A stretch of 24,328 bases of DNA from AA29 sp041481445 (GTDB lineage Bacteria > Acidobacteriota > Vicinamibacteria > Fen-336), in NCBI GenBank assembly GCA_041481445.1, contig JBGPBV010000109.1:1-24328 (forward strand), read 5' to 3'. Made by a program: the position numbers and the translations under genes. Below the pieces are notes generated by a model that was not told where the DNA came from, did no database searches, and saw nothing but the letters and a program-made list of their open reading frames with translations. Of this stretch, positions 1 to 7,478 are shown piece after piece. Each line of letters starts with the position of its first letter. The stretch's first letter is position 1.

Positions 1-2
1 CC

Positions 3-1097
3 TGGATCGCGGTCGGCCTGTTCGCGGTCTCTCCCTTCCACGTCCTCTATGCCCAGGAGGCGCGGCCGTACAGCTTCTGGACGGTGGCGACGCTCCTGTC
101 GAGCGTGGCCCTGGTCCGCGCGATGCGGCTCGGGACCTGGAAGAGCTTCGCGATCTATGCGGGCACGGTGGTGGTGGGGCTCTACGCGTACCTGCTCTTC
201 GCGTTCGTCCTCGCCGGGCATGCGCTCTACGTGCTCGCGGCCGAGGGTCTTCGGATCACGCGGACGGGGATTCGGTTCCTGGTGGCGGCCACGGTGGGCG
301 CCGTCGCGTTCGCGCCCTGGCTCGTGGTCATCGTCGAGAACCTGCGCGCGGTCCGCAAGCAGATGCGGTGGGTCGGCGAGCCGCCGGAAGCGGGGCGCTG
401 GCTCGAGACCGCCGCGCGCACCGCGAGCGTCGCCTTCGTGGATCCCGGCTTCGGCCACGTCTTCACCTTCGTGCCCGTCCTGGTCCTGGTGACGTGGGCG
501 CTCGTCGTCCTCTGGCGGTCCGGGTCCCGGCGTGGGTGGGCCTTCGTGATGGCCCTGATCGTGCCGCTGGCTCTCACGCTGCTGCCGATGGACCTGTTCC
601 TCGGAGGCCGGCGCGTCGGGGTGACGCGTTACTTCGTGCCCGCCCACCTCGGGGGCGTCCTCGCCGTCGCCGGCGCGCTCGCCCTGAGGCTGGAGACGGC
701 GGAGGCGCGCCGCCGGCTCGGGCTGGGCCTCGGGGCCGTCCTCCTGGTCGCGAGCGGTCTCGTGTCGTGTGCCCTGAGTTACCGGGCCGAGACCTGGTGG
801 AACAAGGGGAGGGGCACGCCCGAGCGCGAGATGGCTCGGATGATGAACCGGACGGCGCGTCCACTGCTGTGGGCCCCCGCCGCGAACATGGGGGACGTGA
901 TCTCGCTCAGCTACGATTTCGGCGACGGCGTGCGCGTCCTCTTCGCCGACGAGGGAGACCTCGGGGAGATCCCCGAGGGCGTGAGCGAAGTCTTCGCGCT
1001 GAAGCCCACGCGGCCGATGCAGAAGCAGCTGCGGAGGCTCGGATACGTCCTGACGCAAGCGCACGAGCGCGACTTCTGGCTCGTCGCGAGACGCTGA
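3..1097 (+). CDS. Family 39-like membrane glycosyltransferase, 5' partial
   Basis: This is the C-terminal 364 residues of a polytopic membrane protein whose start lies before the window; the frame is open from base 3. Near its beginning it reads SPFHVLYAQEARPYSFW, a segment characteristic of ArnT/PMT-like (GT39/GT83-type) glycosyltransferases just after the first catalytic loop. Several hydrophobic helices follow, then a soluble C-terminal part of about 110 residues. Family members transfer a sugar from a polyprenyl-phosphate donor to a lipid or protein on the outer face of the inner membrane. The catalytic DE motif would lie upstream and cannot be checked. An internal ATG at 84 could be mistaken for the start, but the homologous motif upstream of it shows that the gene extends further 5'. 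The substrate is unknown. Confidence 0.8.
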   Translation, partial: WIAVGLFAVSPFHVLYAQEARPYSFWTVATLLSSVALVRAMRLGTWKSFAIYAGTVVVGLYAYLLFAFVLAGHALYVLAAEGLRITRTGIRFLVAATVGAVAFAPWLVVIVENLRAVRKQMRWVGEPPEAGRWLETAARTASVAFVDPGFGHVFTFVPVLVLVTWALVVLWRSGSRRGWAFVMALIVPLALTLLPMDLFLGGRRVGVTRYFVPAHLGGVLAVAGALALRLETAEARRRLGLGLGAVLLVASGLVSCALSYRAETWWNKGRGTPEREMARMMNRTARPLLWAPAANMGDVISLSYDFGDGVRVLFADEGDLGEIPEGVSEVFALKPTRPMQKQLRRLGYVLTQAHERDFWLVARR

Positions 1098-1112
1098 GCG
1101 GGGAGGGAGGCC

Positions 1113-1189
1113 TGGTCCCGGCGGTGGGATTCGAACCCACGACCATTGGCTTAAAAGGCCACTGCTCTACCGAGCTGAGCTACGCCGGG
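1113..1189 (-). tRNA. tRNA-Lys (anticodon UUU)
   Basis: Read on the minus strand, a full cloverleaf is visible. The acceptor arm CCCGGCG (1183-1189) pairs with CGCCGGG (1117-1123), followed by discriminator A and an encoded CCA (1113-1115). The D stem is GCTC/GAGC. The anticodon loop CTTTTAA (1151-1157) has the anticodon TTT at 1153-1155. The T arm is GTGGG-TTCGAAT-CCCAC. The outermost anticodon-stem pair is G27/A43, a mismatch; the other four pairs are intact. It lies downstream of, and on the same strand as, the glycosyltransferase ending at 1227, 37 bases away. No T-rich terminator is obvious after it. Confidence 0.96.
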
Positions 1190-1226
1190 GCGTCCACAAG
1201 GATAACGCAGCCGGGGGACTGAAGCC

Positions 1227-2759
1227 TCAACGCCCCTCGCAGGCGCACCCCTTCCGCCGGTAGACCTGCACCTCGTCCACGCTCCCCAGCCGCTCGTAGT
1301 CCCGGCTCACCAGGCTCCAGAGCCGCGGATAGGACGAGAGCGGGTAGCGCTGCCAGTGGTGGATCCGCGCGGTGGAGGTGTCCACGACGTAGGTCGGAGG
1401 CCGGCGCGCGAGATCGTCCATGAGCCAGTCCCAGTGCTCGGGCCGGATGTAGCGCGCGGTGTCCACCGACCCCCTCAGGCTGCCGGCGTTGCCGGGGATG
1501 TACCCCACGAGGGTGGACTCCAGGAACAGGAAGCGAGTGGCCATGGGCAGGTCCGCCGTGTAGTACAGCATCGGCGCGTACCCCCACACGAACAGGGATG
1601 CGCCGGGACGACAGCGGTCCGCGGACAGCAGCGCGGCTACGTCGCGGAAGGCCGGCCGCGTCTCCTCCTCGATGTCCGCGCGCGCGTAGATCGCGAGGTT
1701 CGCCACCGCCCAGGCCACCGTCATGGCCGCCGTCCACCCGATCAGCAGGCGGCCGGCCGGGCGCCGGGGTGGATCGAGGAGGGCCACCGCGCCCGGCGCG
1801 GCGGCGAGGGCCAGCGGCGCCTCGATGAGGACGAAGTAGTGCGGGTAGAACCGGAAACCGATGGCGGCGGAGAGGACGGCCAGCGCCAGCGCACCCCACA
1901 CCACCCGGGCCGCGTGCGCGGAGGGCAAGGCGTGGCGCGCGCGCCAGGCGATCCACCACAGCGGCCCGGTCACGACGAGGAAGGGCAGGAGGTTCACGGC
2001 GGCCCGGCGCTCGGCCTCCTCGGCCCGGATGGGGTTGGCCGCGTAGCGGAGGTTGTGGGTCAGGTTCCAGTAGACGAAGTCGGAAAAGGTCCCCCGCCAG
2101 GCGAAGTAGCCGGCGCAGGCGGCCAGGGGGAGGGCGAAGCCGGCCAGGACCAGGGCGGCGCGGCGCAGCGAGACCGCACGCCCTTCGCTCGCGCCCGCCG
2201 TCCACGCGGCCACGAGGGGCACGGGCAGCCACAGCCCGGCCTGGTGCTTGAAGAGCGTCGCCACCCCGAGGAGCGCCCCCGCACCCGCCAGGCCGAGGGC
2301 GCGACGGCTGAGCGGCGGGGTCCCGACCAGCACGAGGGCCCAGGTGGCCGGCAGCAGGAGGAGGACCTCGCAGTTCACGGCCAGCATGTCGTGTCCGATG
2401 AACGCGGAGCCGTAGAGCAGGTAGGCGAGGCCGGCCAGGGCTCCCGCGCGCGAGTGCCGGTAGAACGCGGACAGGCCCAGCGCGGTCAAGGGGAGCACCA
2501 CGAGGGTGGTGAGGATCCTTACCGAGAGCATGCCGCGGCCGAGGAGCTCCTGGGCCAGCGCGTAGTACAGGTAGACGAGCGGCGGTTTGTGGTCGGCCAC
2601 GTCGTGATAGAGCGCGGCACCGCGGAGGATCGCCCAGGAGGCGACGGCGTAGGAGGACTCGTCGACGTCGATGATCGGGACGCGCAGGAGGACGGCGCGC
2701 GTGGCCAGGCTCACGAAGACGTACGCGGCCAGCAGGAGGGCGGGCCGGGCGCGATCCAT
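1227..2759 (-). CDS. Family 39 (ArnT/PMT-like) membrane glycosyltransferase
   Basis: A 510-residue polytopic inner-membrane protein. After a first hydrophobic helix comes the acidic catalytic motif IIDVDESSYA (D31, D33, E34) of GT39-like enzymes, followed by the lipid-phosphate-binding loop signature HKPPLVYLYY (57-66). About ten further hydrophobic stretches follow, then a soluble C-terminal domain from about residue 370 that ends in RRKGCACEGR. Family members use polyprenyl-phosphate sugars to glycosylate lipids or proteins at the periplasmic face. The ATG at 2759 is preceded by a GGAAGG ribosome-binding site. It lies 46 bases downstream of the outer-membrane protein gene on the same strand and is probably cotranscribed with it. 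Acceptor and donor cannot be deduced. Confidence 0.88.
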   Translation of the reverse strand: MDRARPALLLAAYVFVSLATRAVLLRVPIIDVDESSYAVASWAILRGAALYHDVADHKPPLVYLYYALAQELLGRGMLSVRILTTLVVLPLTALGLSAFYRHSRAGALAGLAYLLYGSAFIGHDMLAVNCEVLLLLPATWALVLVGTPPLSRRALGLAGAGALLGVATLFKHQAGLWLPVPLVAAWTAGASEGRAVSLRRAALVLAGFALPLAACAGYFAWRGTFSDFVYWNLTHNLRYAANPIRAEEAERRAAVNLLPFLVVTGPLWWIAWRARHALPSAHAARVVWGALALAVLSAAIGFRFYPHYFVLIEAPLALAAAPGAVALLDPPRRPAGRLLIGWTAAMTVAWAVANLAIYARADIEEETRPAFRDVAALLSADRCRPGASLFVWGYAPMLYYTADLPMATRFLFLESTLVGYIPGNAGSLRGSVDTARYIRPEHWDWLMDDLARRPPTYVVDTSTARIHHWQRYPLSSYPRLWSLVSRDYERLGSVDEVQVYRRKGCACEGR

Positions 2760-2805
2760 CAGTCGACCTTCCGTCAGCTCGCGACCATCCGGCGGGCCCC
2801 GGAGC

Positions 2806-5346
2806 CTAGAACATGAAGCCGGCGTCCAGGTAGAGCCCGGTGCGCTGCTCGCTGTTGGCCACGGAGACGCTCAGGGTGCTGCCGCGCGTGATGAACGAGA
2901 ACCAGAGCCCGCCTCCGACCGCGGTGTGCCATTTGCTCGACGTCTCCCCGGCCAGGAACACGCGCCCGACGTCGCCCAGGGCGAACACCCCGAACTCGCC
3001 GGGCAGCAGGATCATGAAGTGTCCCAGGGGCAGGCGCAGCTCCGCGTTGCCGTAGAGCGAGCCGTCGCCGGCGAAGCGCTGGGCGCGGAACCCGCGCACG
3101 GTGGTGTGGCCGCCGATGTAGGCCGCCTCCTGGAACGGGTAGTCCCCCCACACCTGCTTGCCGCCCACGCGCAAGGCGAGCGTCGGGACCCGCAGGGAGC
3201 GGCCGGGAGTCAGGTATGTGGACAGGTCGCCGTCGACCTCTCCGAACGCGGAGCGGACGTTCCAGATGCCCGGGAAGGCCCGCGCCTGGCCGCGGAGGAT
3301 CGCCCCGCGACGGGGGTATCCCGGCTGGTCGCTGCGGTCGAGGAGGAAGGCGAGCCGTCCGCCCAGCTCGCCCAGGTCCTCCGACCCGTAGGGCCGGACG
3401 GCGTCGATGAGCTGGCCCTCCTCGAACACGGTGGTCGAGTAGTGCACCTCGGGGCCGACGGTGAGGCTCGTGCCCTTGCCGAGATCGATGGAGAGGGCCG
3501 GGAGCAGCGCGTACTGCCTTTGCTTGACCTTGTTCTGGTCCTCGTCGGCCAGGCTCACGCTCTCGTTGCCCGGGCCGTAGTAGCGCAGGATCTCGATCCC
3601 GGAGGCGCCCGCGAACAGCGTCAGGCGCAGGCGGGAGTTCTCCAGGCGGAAGTCGCCCCGGTAGTCCACGCGCCCCGACTTGGCCGTCGTGGCGTAGCCG
3701 GCGCGGAACCGCTGGACGGTGGCGTCGGGGTCCTTGCGGAAGCCCCAGCTCGTACGGGTCACGCTCGCGCCCAGGAACACGCCGATGTCGGGGCTGTAGC
3801 GCAGCCACGGTATCCCCAGCGTCTGGTGGCCCCAGTCGCGGGGAGGGATCCAGGGGGCGCGCGGGTTCGCGGGCGGCGGCACGTAGGCGCGCGTGTCGAG
3901 AGAGGCGGAGCCGCTGACCTTGGTGCACGATTCGGCGTCGGACATGCGGACGTGGAGCCCTCCTGCCGCCTCCACCACCTCGCACCCCGCGTCGCCCACG
4001 ACGCGCACGCTGATCGAGCTGGACTCGCCGCGGGCGACCACCCGGTCGTTCCCGGCGCCGAGGTGGAGGCATACCTCCCGGGTCTCGGCGGGGAGGAGCG
4101 TCCGGTGGAAGTAGGGCGCCGCGCCCTCGGCTCCGTCCGCGATCGTGACCTCGACCCCGCCGCCGGGCTGGCCCGTGAGCTCCACGCGCTCCGCGCGATC
4201 CGTCGCGAAGACGTCCACCTTGCCCGCGAGGTTGCGGTAGTAGACGCGCGCCTGGTCGGTCAAGGCGTCGCGGCGGGCCTTGAGGCCGGCCAGGAGCCGC
4301 GCCCCGTCCTTCTGGCCGTACTCCGGAGGCATGCCCCCGACCGCCTGCTCCAGCACGGCGTCGGTCAGGCGCGCCTTGAGGTCGCGCGCCGTCTCCTCCC
4401 ACACCGTCTGGTCCAGCTCCGAGAGCAGCTTCCGGTCGACCTCCCAGCCGTTGAAGGTGGCCCCCACGATGTCAGCGTACTTCGGACCGAAGTCCAACAG
4501 CCGCGGGTGACCCTTGCGCGACATCGCGATGAACAGCCCTTCGAAGCGGACGAAGGCCTGGTCGCGGTCTTCCGGGATGGGCTGCCACCGCGGCGAGGAC
4601 GGGAGCCTGGCCCATCGCCACTGGCTCCGATGCCGATCCCAATCGCCGATGAAGACGTCCATCAGGCGCGCGCGCAGGAAGGCCCGCGCGTCCACGCGGT
4701 CGGCCGGCGAAGCCTGGAGACGCTTCCACATCTCGTCGCCGCCAATGATCTCGGTCGCGTCCTGGAAGCCGGGGTTGCCGCCGCCGACCGGACGCGGGTA
4801 GACCTCGATCGTGCCCATCAGGCCCGCGAAGACGGGGCGGAACTCGCCGAGCGCGGGATCGTCGGGCATCACCACGAGCTCGGGGGTCGTGTGCATCACG
4901 CCGGCCGCTTCCAGCAGGGGCGGGACGACCACGAAGCCGGCGGGATGGCTCGACGCGATCTGGTCCTGGACGATGTCGCGGGCCACGCTCTCGCGGAGCT
5001 CCGGAGGCAGGATCTCGGTGGGGTCCTTGTCGATCGCGCGGAACGTGTAGTCGCGGCCGTCCGCGCCCTTCATGGCCAGGCCCCTCGTCTCCTGGCCGCC
5101 CACGCGCCGGACGGGCTGGAGGCCGCCCGCGTAGCGCTGCAGGTCGAGGACGGGCAGATCGACGGGCGTCGTCCACAGGTCGCGGTAGTCGGCCCCGAAC
5201 AGGAACCGGCGCAGGCCGCTCGCCTTGTAGTGGGCGCCCGCGACCACCTGGCGCCGGGGCGGGTCCTCGGCCCGTGCGGCGGGCGCGACTCCCGCCAGGC
5301 CCAGGACCAGCGCCAGCATGCCGAGCGATCGCGACGTACGTGCCAT
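2806..5346 (-). CDS. Exported kinase-like domain fused to BamA/TamA-type outer-membrane barrel
   Basis: An 846-residue protein. A Sec signal peptide occupies residues 1-26, with cleavage after ARA. Residues of about 45-370 form a soluble domain with YTFRAIDKDP (100-109), GDWDRHRSQW (234-243) and IPEDRDQAF (257-265). The order and spacing recall the nucleotide-binding strand, the DRHxxN-type catalytic loop and the metal-binding Asp segment of atypical kinases (HipA, Fam20C, CotH); this is inference from motifs. A beta-rich segment with GAGNDRVVARG (430-440) follows. From about residue 500 a BamA/TamA-type barrel begins: it contains the hallmark VRGF (750-753) in strand context and ends in an aromatic residue (AGFMF). 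The same N-terminal segment is, from memory, seen fused to surface-antigen barrels in Bacteroidota. The ATG at 5346 has an AGGAGGG site. The barrel call is firm; the kinase call is tentative. Confidence 0.85.
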   Translation of the reverse strand: MARTSRSLGMLALVLGLAGVAPAARAEDPPRRQVVAGAHYKASGLRRFLFGADYRDLWTTPVDLPVLDLQRYAGGLQPVRRVGGQETRGLAMKGADGRDYTFRAIDKDPTEILPPELRESVARDIVQDQIASSHPAGFVVVPPLLEAAGVMHTTPELVVMPDDPALGEFRPVFAGLMGTIEVYPRPVGGGNPGFQDATEIIGGDEMWKRLQASPADRVDARAFLRARLMDVFIGDWDRHRSQWRWARLPSSPRWQPIPEDRDQAFVRFEGLFIAMSRKGHPRLLDFGPKYADIVGATFNGWEVDRKLLSELDQTVWEETARDLKARLTDAVLEQAVGGMPPEYGQKDGARLLAGLKARRDALTDQARVYYRNLAGKVDVFATDRAERVELTGQPGGGVEVTIADGAEGAAPYFHRTLLPAETREVCLHLGAGNDRVVARGESSSISVRVVGDAGCEVVEAAGGLHVRMSDAESCTKVSGSASLDTRAYVPPPANPRAPWIPPRDWGHQTLGIPWLRYSPDIGVFLGASVTRTSWGFRKDPDATVQRFRAGYATTAKSGRVDYRGDFRLENSRLRLTLFAGASGIEILRYYGPGNESVSLADEDQNKVKQRQYALLPALSIDLGKGTSLTVGPEVHYSTTVFEEGQLIDAVRPYGSEDLGELGGRLAFLLDRSDQPGYPRRGAILRGQARAFPGIWNVRSAFGEVDGDLSTYLTPGRSLRVPTLALRVGGKQVWGDYPFQEAAYIGGHTTVRGFRAQRFAGDGSLYGNAELRLPLGHFMILLPGEFGVFALGDVGRVFLAGETSSKWHTAVGGGLWFSFITRGSTLSVSVANSEQRTGLYLDAGFMF

Positions 5347-5395
5347 GACGTTCCCTCCTGAAGGGGGCCTTCGCCGTCGAGGCGTTCCGCCGTTT

Positions 5396-5893
5396 CTATC
5401 GCTTTCGCCGAGTCACGTCCATACCACCGTTCGGGCCGCGTTCAGGACGCGGCACCACCTCGAAGCCGCCGCCCTCGGCGCGGACGTGGAAGACGTCGTC
5501 GAACCCTTCCGCGGAGGTCGGCGCCTCCAGCCGCCTGGCCGCCGTGAGCACGGCGACGTCGGGGACACGCGCGGGGCCCGGCCGCGACCGGTTGCGGGCC
5601 AAGGCGGCCTTGACCGGCGTCTCCAGGACGTAGGCGACCACGCGCGCGCCGGCCGCCTTGCCGAGCTCGATGAGCGGCGCGCGGTCGGCGGCGCGGCCGT
5701 TGATGTTGTCGACGGCCACGGACCGGCCGTCGAGGAGGGCGCGCGTGACCTCCTCGAGCTGGCGCCGGCCCTTGTCGGGCGCGCCTCCCATCCGGTCCTT
5801 GCTCACGTGCACGTGCGTGTCGGCCAGGCGGGCCGCGAAGAAGCTCGTCTTGCCGGCGCCGGGGAGGCCGACCAGGACGGCCAGCGTGATCAT
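5396..5893 (-). CDS. Small P-loop kinase (AAA_33/zeta-toxin-like)
   Basis: A 165-residue cytoplasmic P-loop protein. Walker A is GLPGAGKTS (9-17). It is followed by VSKDRM and, at the second strand, VAVDNINGRAADRAPLI, which matches the VDNTNxxxxxR pattern of polynucleotide-kinase/zeta-toxin-like small kinases (AAA_33). In that family the segment contributes substrate and lid residues. Family members phosphorylate nucleic-acid ends, nucleotides or small metabolites; the substrate here cannot be told. I chose ATG at 5893; an in-frame GTG at 5899 would add two residues, and neither has a good Shine-Dalgarno site. The C-terminal 30 residues are basic and low in complexity. It heads a possible operon with the barrel protein (49-base gap) and is divergent from the TSUP permease. 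No antitoxin partner is visible, so a toxin role is unlikely. Confidence 0.8.
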   Translation of the reverse strand: MITLAVLVGLPGAGKTSFFAARLADTHVHVSKDRMGGAPDKGRRQLEEVTRALLDGRSVAVDNINGRAADRAPLIELGKAAGARVVAYVLETPVKAALARNRSRPGPARVPDVAVLTAARRLEAPTSAEGFDDVFHVRAEGGGFEVVPRPERGPNGGMDVTRRKR

Positions 5894-5907
5894 GGCCACA
5901 GGGGATT

Positions 5908-5937
5908 TTGACCCGAGCGGCGCGCGGCGCGTATAAC
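5908..5937 (+). promoter_or_regulatory. Sigma-70-type promoter of the TSUP permease
   Basis: TTGACC (5908-5913) and TATAAC (5932-5937) are separated by 18 bases. In this very GC-rich sequence the match stands out. A start 6-7 bases after the -10 box would fall at about 5943-5945, on the ATG of the permease at 5944, and no Shine-Dalgarno site precedes that ATG. The message is therefore predicted to be leaderless. The box also overlaps the upstream region of the divergent P-loop kinase. Confidence 0.7.
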
Positions 5938-5943
5938 TCGCGG

Positions 5944-6864
5944 ATGAAGATCGCGCTGCTGGTCGCCCTGGCCGTCCTCACCGCGGCCTACCTCGCGGTC
6001 TGGGTCGGCAGCATCCGCCGCCACGGCGGCCGCGGCCCGGCCGGGGAGCCCCCCCGCCCCGACCTCGGCCAGGTCGTGATCGGCTTCGTCACGAACTTCT
6101 TCGACACCCTCGGCATCGGCTCCTTCGCCACCACCACGTCGCTCTTCCGGCTCTTCGGCGTGGTCCGCGACGAGCTGATCCCGGGCACGCTCAACGTGGG
6201 CCACACCACGCCCTCCGTGGCGCAGGCCTTCATCTACATCGTGGTCGTCTCCGTGGCCATGCCCACCCTGGCCGGGATGATCGCCGCCGCGGTGGCGGGG
6301 GCCTGGCTGGGCGCCGGGGTCGTCTCGCGGTGGAGCCGCGCGCGCGTCCAGGGCGGCATGGGCTCGGCGCTCCTGGCCGCCGCCCTCCTCATGCTGGTCT
6401 CGCAGCTCGGGCTCGTGCCTCTCGGCGGCACCGCCCTCGGCCTCTCCGGCGCGCGGTTCGGGGTGGCCATCGTGACCAACTTCGTCCTCGGAGCCCTGAT
6501 GACCCTGGGCATCGGCCTCTACGCACCGTGCATGATCCTGGTGTCGCTCCTGGGCATGGATCCGCGGGCCGCCTTCCCGATCATGATGGGCTCTTGCGCG
6601 TTCCTCATGCCGGTGGGGTCGGTGCGCTTCATCCGCGAGAGACGATACGCCCTGCCCGCCGCGGTCGGCCTGGCGGTGGGCGGCGTGCCCGCCGTGCTGA
6701 TCGCGGCCTACGGCGTCTGGTCGCTGCCCTTGGGGGCCGTACGCTGGCTCGTCATCGTCGTGGTCGTGTACACGGCGGTGAACCTGCTGCGCGCCGCCGC
6801 CATCGAGCGCCGCGCGGCCTTGGCCGCTTCGACCGCGGCCGTGCCCGGACCCGAGGCCGCCTGA
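5944..6864 (+). CDS. TSUP family permease (TauE/SafE-like)
   Basis: A 306-residue inner-membrane protein with about eight hydrophobic helices. The first repeat carries VTNFFDTLGIGSFATTTSLF (49-68), the signature segment of the TSUP (TauE/SafE/YfcA) family, and the second half has a matching GLYAPCMILVSLLGMDPRAA segment. Both are consistent with the internal duplication of the family. TSUP proteins move sulfite, sulfoacetate or other small organic or sulfur anions across the inner membrane; the substrate here is unknown because no sulfur-metabolism gene is adjacent. The frame is open upstream to 5908, but ATG 5944 begins a proper hydrophobic N-terminus (MKIALLVALA) and coincides with the predicted transcription start, so I take it as the start. 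Confidence 0.88.
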   Translation: MKIALLVALAVLTAAYLAVWVGSIRRHGGRGPAGEPPRPDLGQVVIGFVTNFFDTLGIGSFATTTSLFRLFGVVRDELIPGTLNVGHTTPSVAQAFIYIVVVSVAMPTLAGMIAAAVAGAWLGAGVVSRWSRARVQGGMGSALLAAALLMLVSQLGLVPLGGTALGLSGARFGVAIVTNFVLGALMTLGIGLYAPCMILVSLLGMDPRAAFPIMMGSCAFLMPVGSVRFIRERRYALPAAVGLAVGGVPAVLIAAYGVWSLPLGAVRWLVIVVVVYTAVNLLRAAAIERRAALAASTAAVPGPEAA

Positions 6865-6908
6865 GCCGTCCCGGAATCGGCTCCCTCCCCCCGCGCCCCC
6901 GCCCCGAA

Positions 6909-6929
6909 CCTGTCTAGGATCGAGACAGG
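6909..6929. other. Perfect inverted repeat between permease and lipoprotein genes
   Basis: CCTGTCT (6909-6915) and AGACAGG (6923-6929) are perfect reverse complements separated by 7 bases. It lies 44 bases after the permease stop and 39 bases before the lipoprotein ATG. There is no T-tract, so it is not a classical intrinsic terminator. It could be an operator or an RNA hairpin. Confidence 0.45.
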
Positions 6930-6941
6930 GACCGCACCGGA

Positions 6942-6968
6942 GCCGTAGTCGGTCCCGGGGGGTACGGC
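6942..6968 (+). other. Hairpin abutting the lipoprotein start codon
   Basis: GCCGTA (6942-6947) and TACGGC (6963-6968) are reverse complements. The 15-base loop holds the only purine-rich candidate ribosome-binding site (GGGGGG, 6957-6962), and the ATG begins at the next base. If formed in the mRNA it could influence initiation. The arms are short, so chance is possible. Confidence 0.3.
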
Positions 6969-7457
6969 ATGAATCCACGACACCTGGTTCCCTTCCTCCT
7001 TCTGGCCGCGGGCTGCGGCGGGGCGAGCGAGGCGCCGGGCGGCAACGCATCCGCCACGCCTCCATCGACCACGGTGGCGGCCGCCCCGTCACCGATGGGC
7101 CAGTCGATCATCGTCGAGATCGTCGCGATCGACGCCAGCGCGCCCAGCCTGACCGTTCGCGAAGGCGACGTCCCTGCGCTGCAGTCGCCCGGCCCCAACA
7201 ACATCAAGCCGACCGACCGCACGATCCGCGTGGAGCCGGGGGCGGTGCCCAGCCTCACGGGCCTCAAGACGGGCCAGCGCGTGCGTGTCACCTGCTCGGC
7301 CGCGTCCGCGGTGGCGATCCCGGCCGGAGGGACGAGCGCGGGGGAGGCATCGTCGCCCGGCACCTTGGCCGCGGCCCCTCCGTCGGGGCCTCCGCCGGAT
7401 CTGGCCCGTTGCGACTCCATCGTGGGGATCACTCCGCTGGAGGCGGTCGCCCCCTGA
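6969..7457 (+). CDS. Small predicted lipoprotein, function unknown
   Basis: A 162-residue protein with a lipoprotein signal peptide: a positively charged start, the hydrophobic run LVPFLLLAAG, and the lipobox cysteine C16 (AAGC). A Ala/Thr/Pro-rich linker of about 25 residues follows. Then comes a compact beta-type domain (about 45-115, IIVEIVAIDASAPSLTVRE to TGQRVRVTC) that resembles the small barrel-like domains of DUF5666/CusF-type periplasmic proteins in its alternation and its GLKTGQRVRV strand. That resemblance is weak. A glycine/proline-rich stretch and a short tail with a second cysteine close the protein. It is transcribed alone and converges on the CNBD gene, with a 21-base gap. I do not recognise a specific family. 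Confidence 0.75.
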   Translation: MNPRHLVPFLLLAAGCGGASEAPGGNASATPPSTTVAAAPSPMGQSIIVEIVAIDASAPSLTVREGDVPALQSPGPNNIKPTDRTIRVEPGAVPSLTGLKTGQRVRVTCSAASAVAIPAGGTSAGEASSPGTLAAAPPSGPPPDLARCDSIVGITPLEAVAP

Positions 7458-7478
7458 TCGTAGCCCGCCCGCGCGCGG

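Noticed and set aside
1113..1226. tRNA-Lys as an integration site for a mobile element
   Set aside because: No integrase, no repeated tRNA 3' fragment and no compositional change are seen on either side within the window.
2671..5361. An 896-codon plus-strand open frame opposite the kinase-like/barrel gene
   Set aside because: The opposite strand carries a signal peptide, conserved motifs, a VRGF barrel signature and a good ribosome-binding site; the plus-strand translation has none of these.
5359..5372. GAAGG/CCTTC hairpin just upstream of the ribosome-binding site of the barrel gene
   Set aside because: Five-base arms with a 3-base loop are frequent by chance in this composition, and there is no T-tract or other support.
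5396..5946. P-loop kinase as the toxin of a zeta/epsilon-type toxin-antitoxin pair
   Set aside because: No small antitoxin ORF adjoins it. The neighbours are a permease and an outer-membrane protein, and the sequence fits general small AAA_33 kinases as well as zeta toxins.
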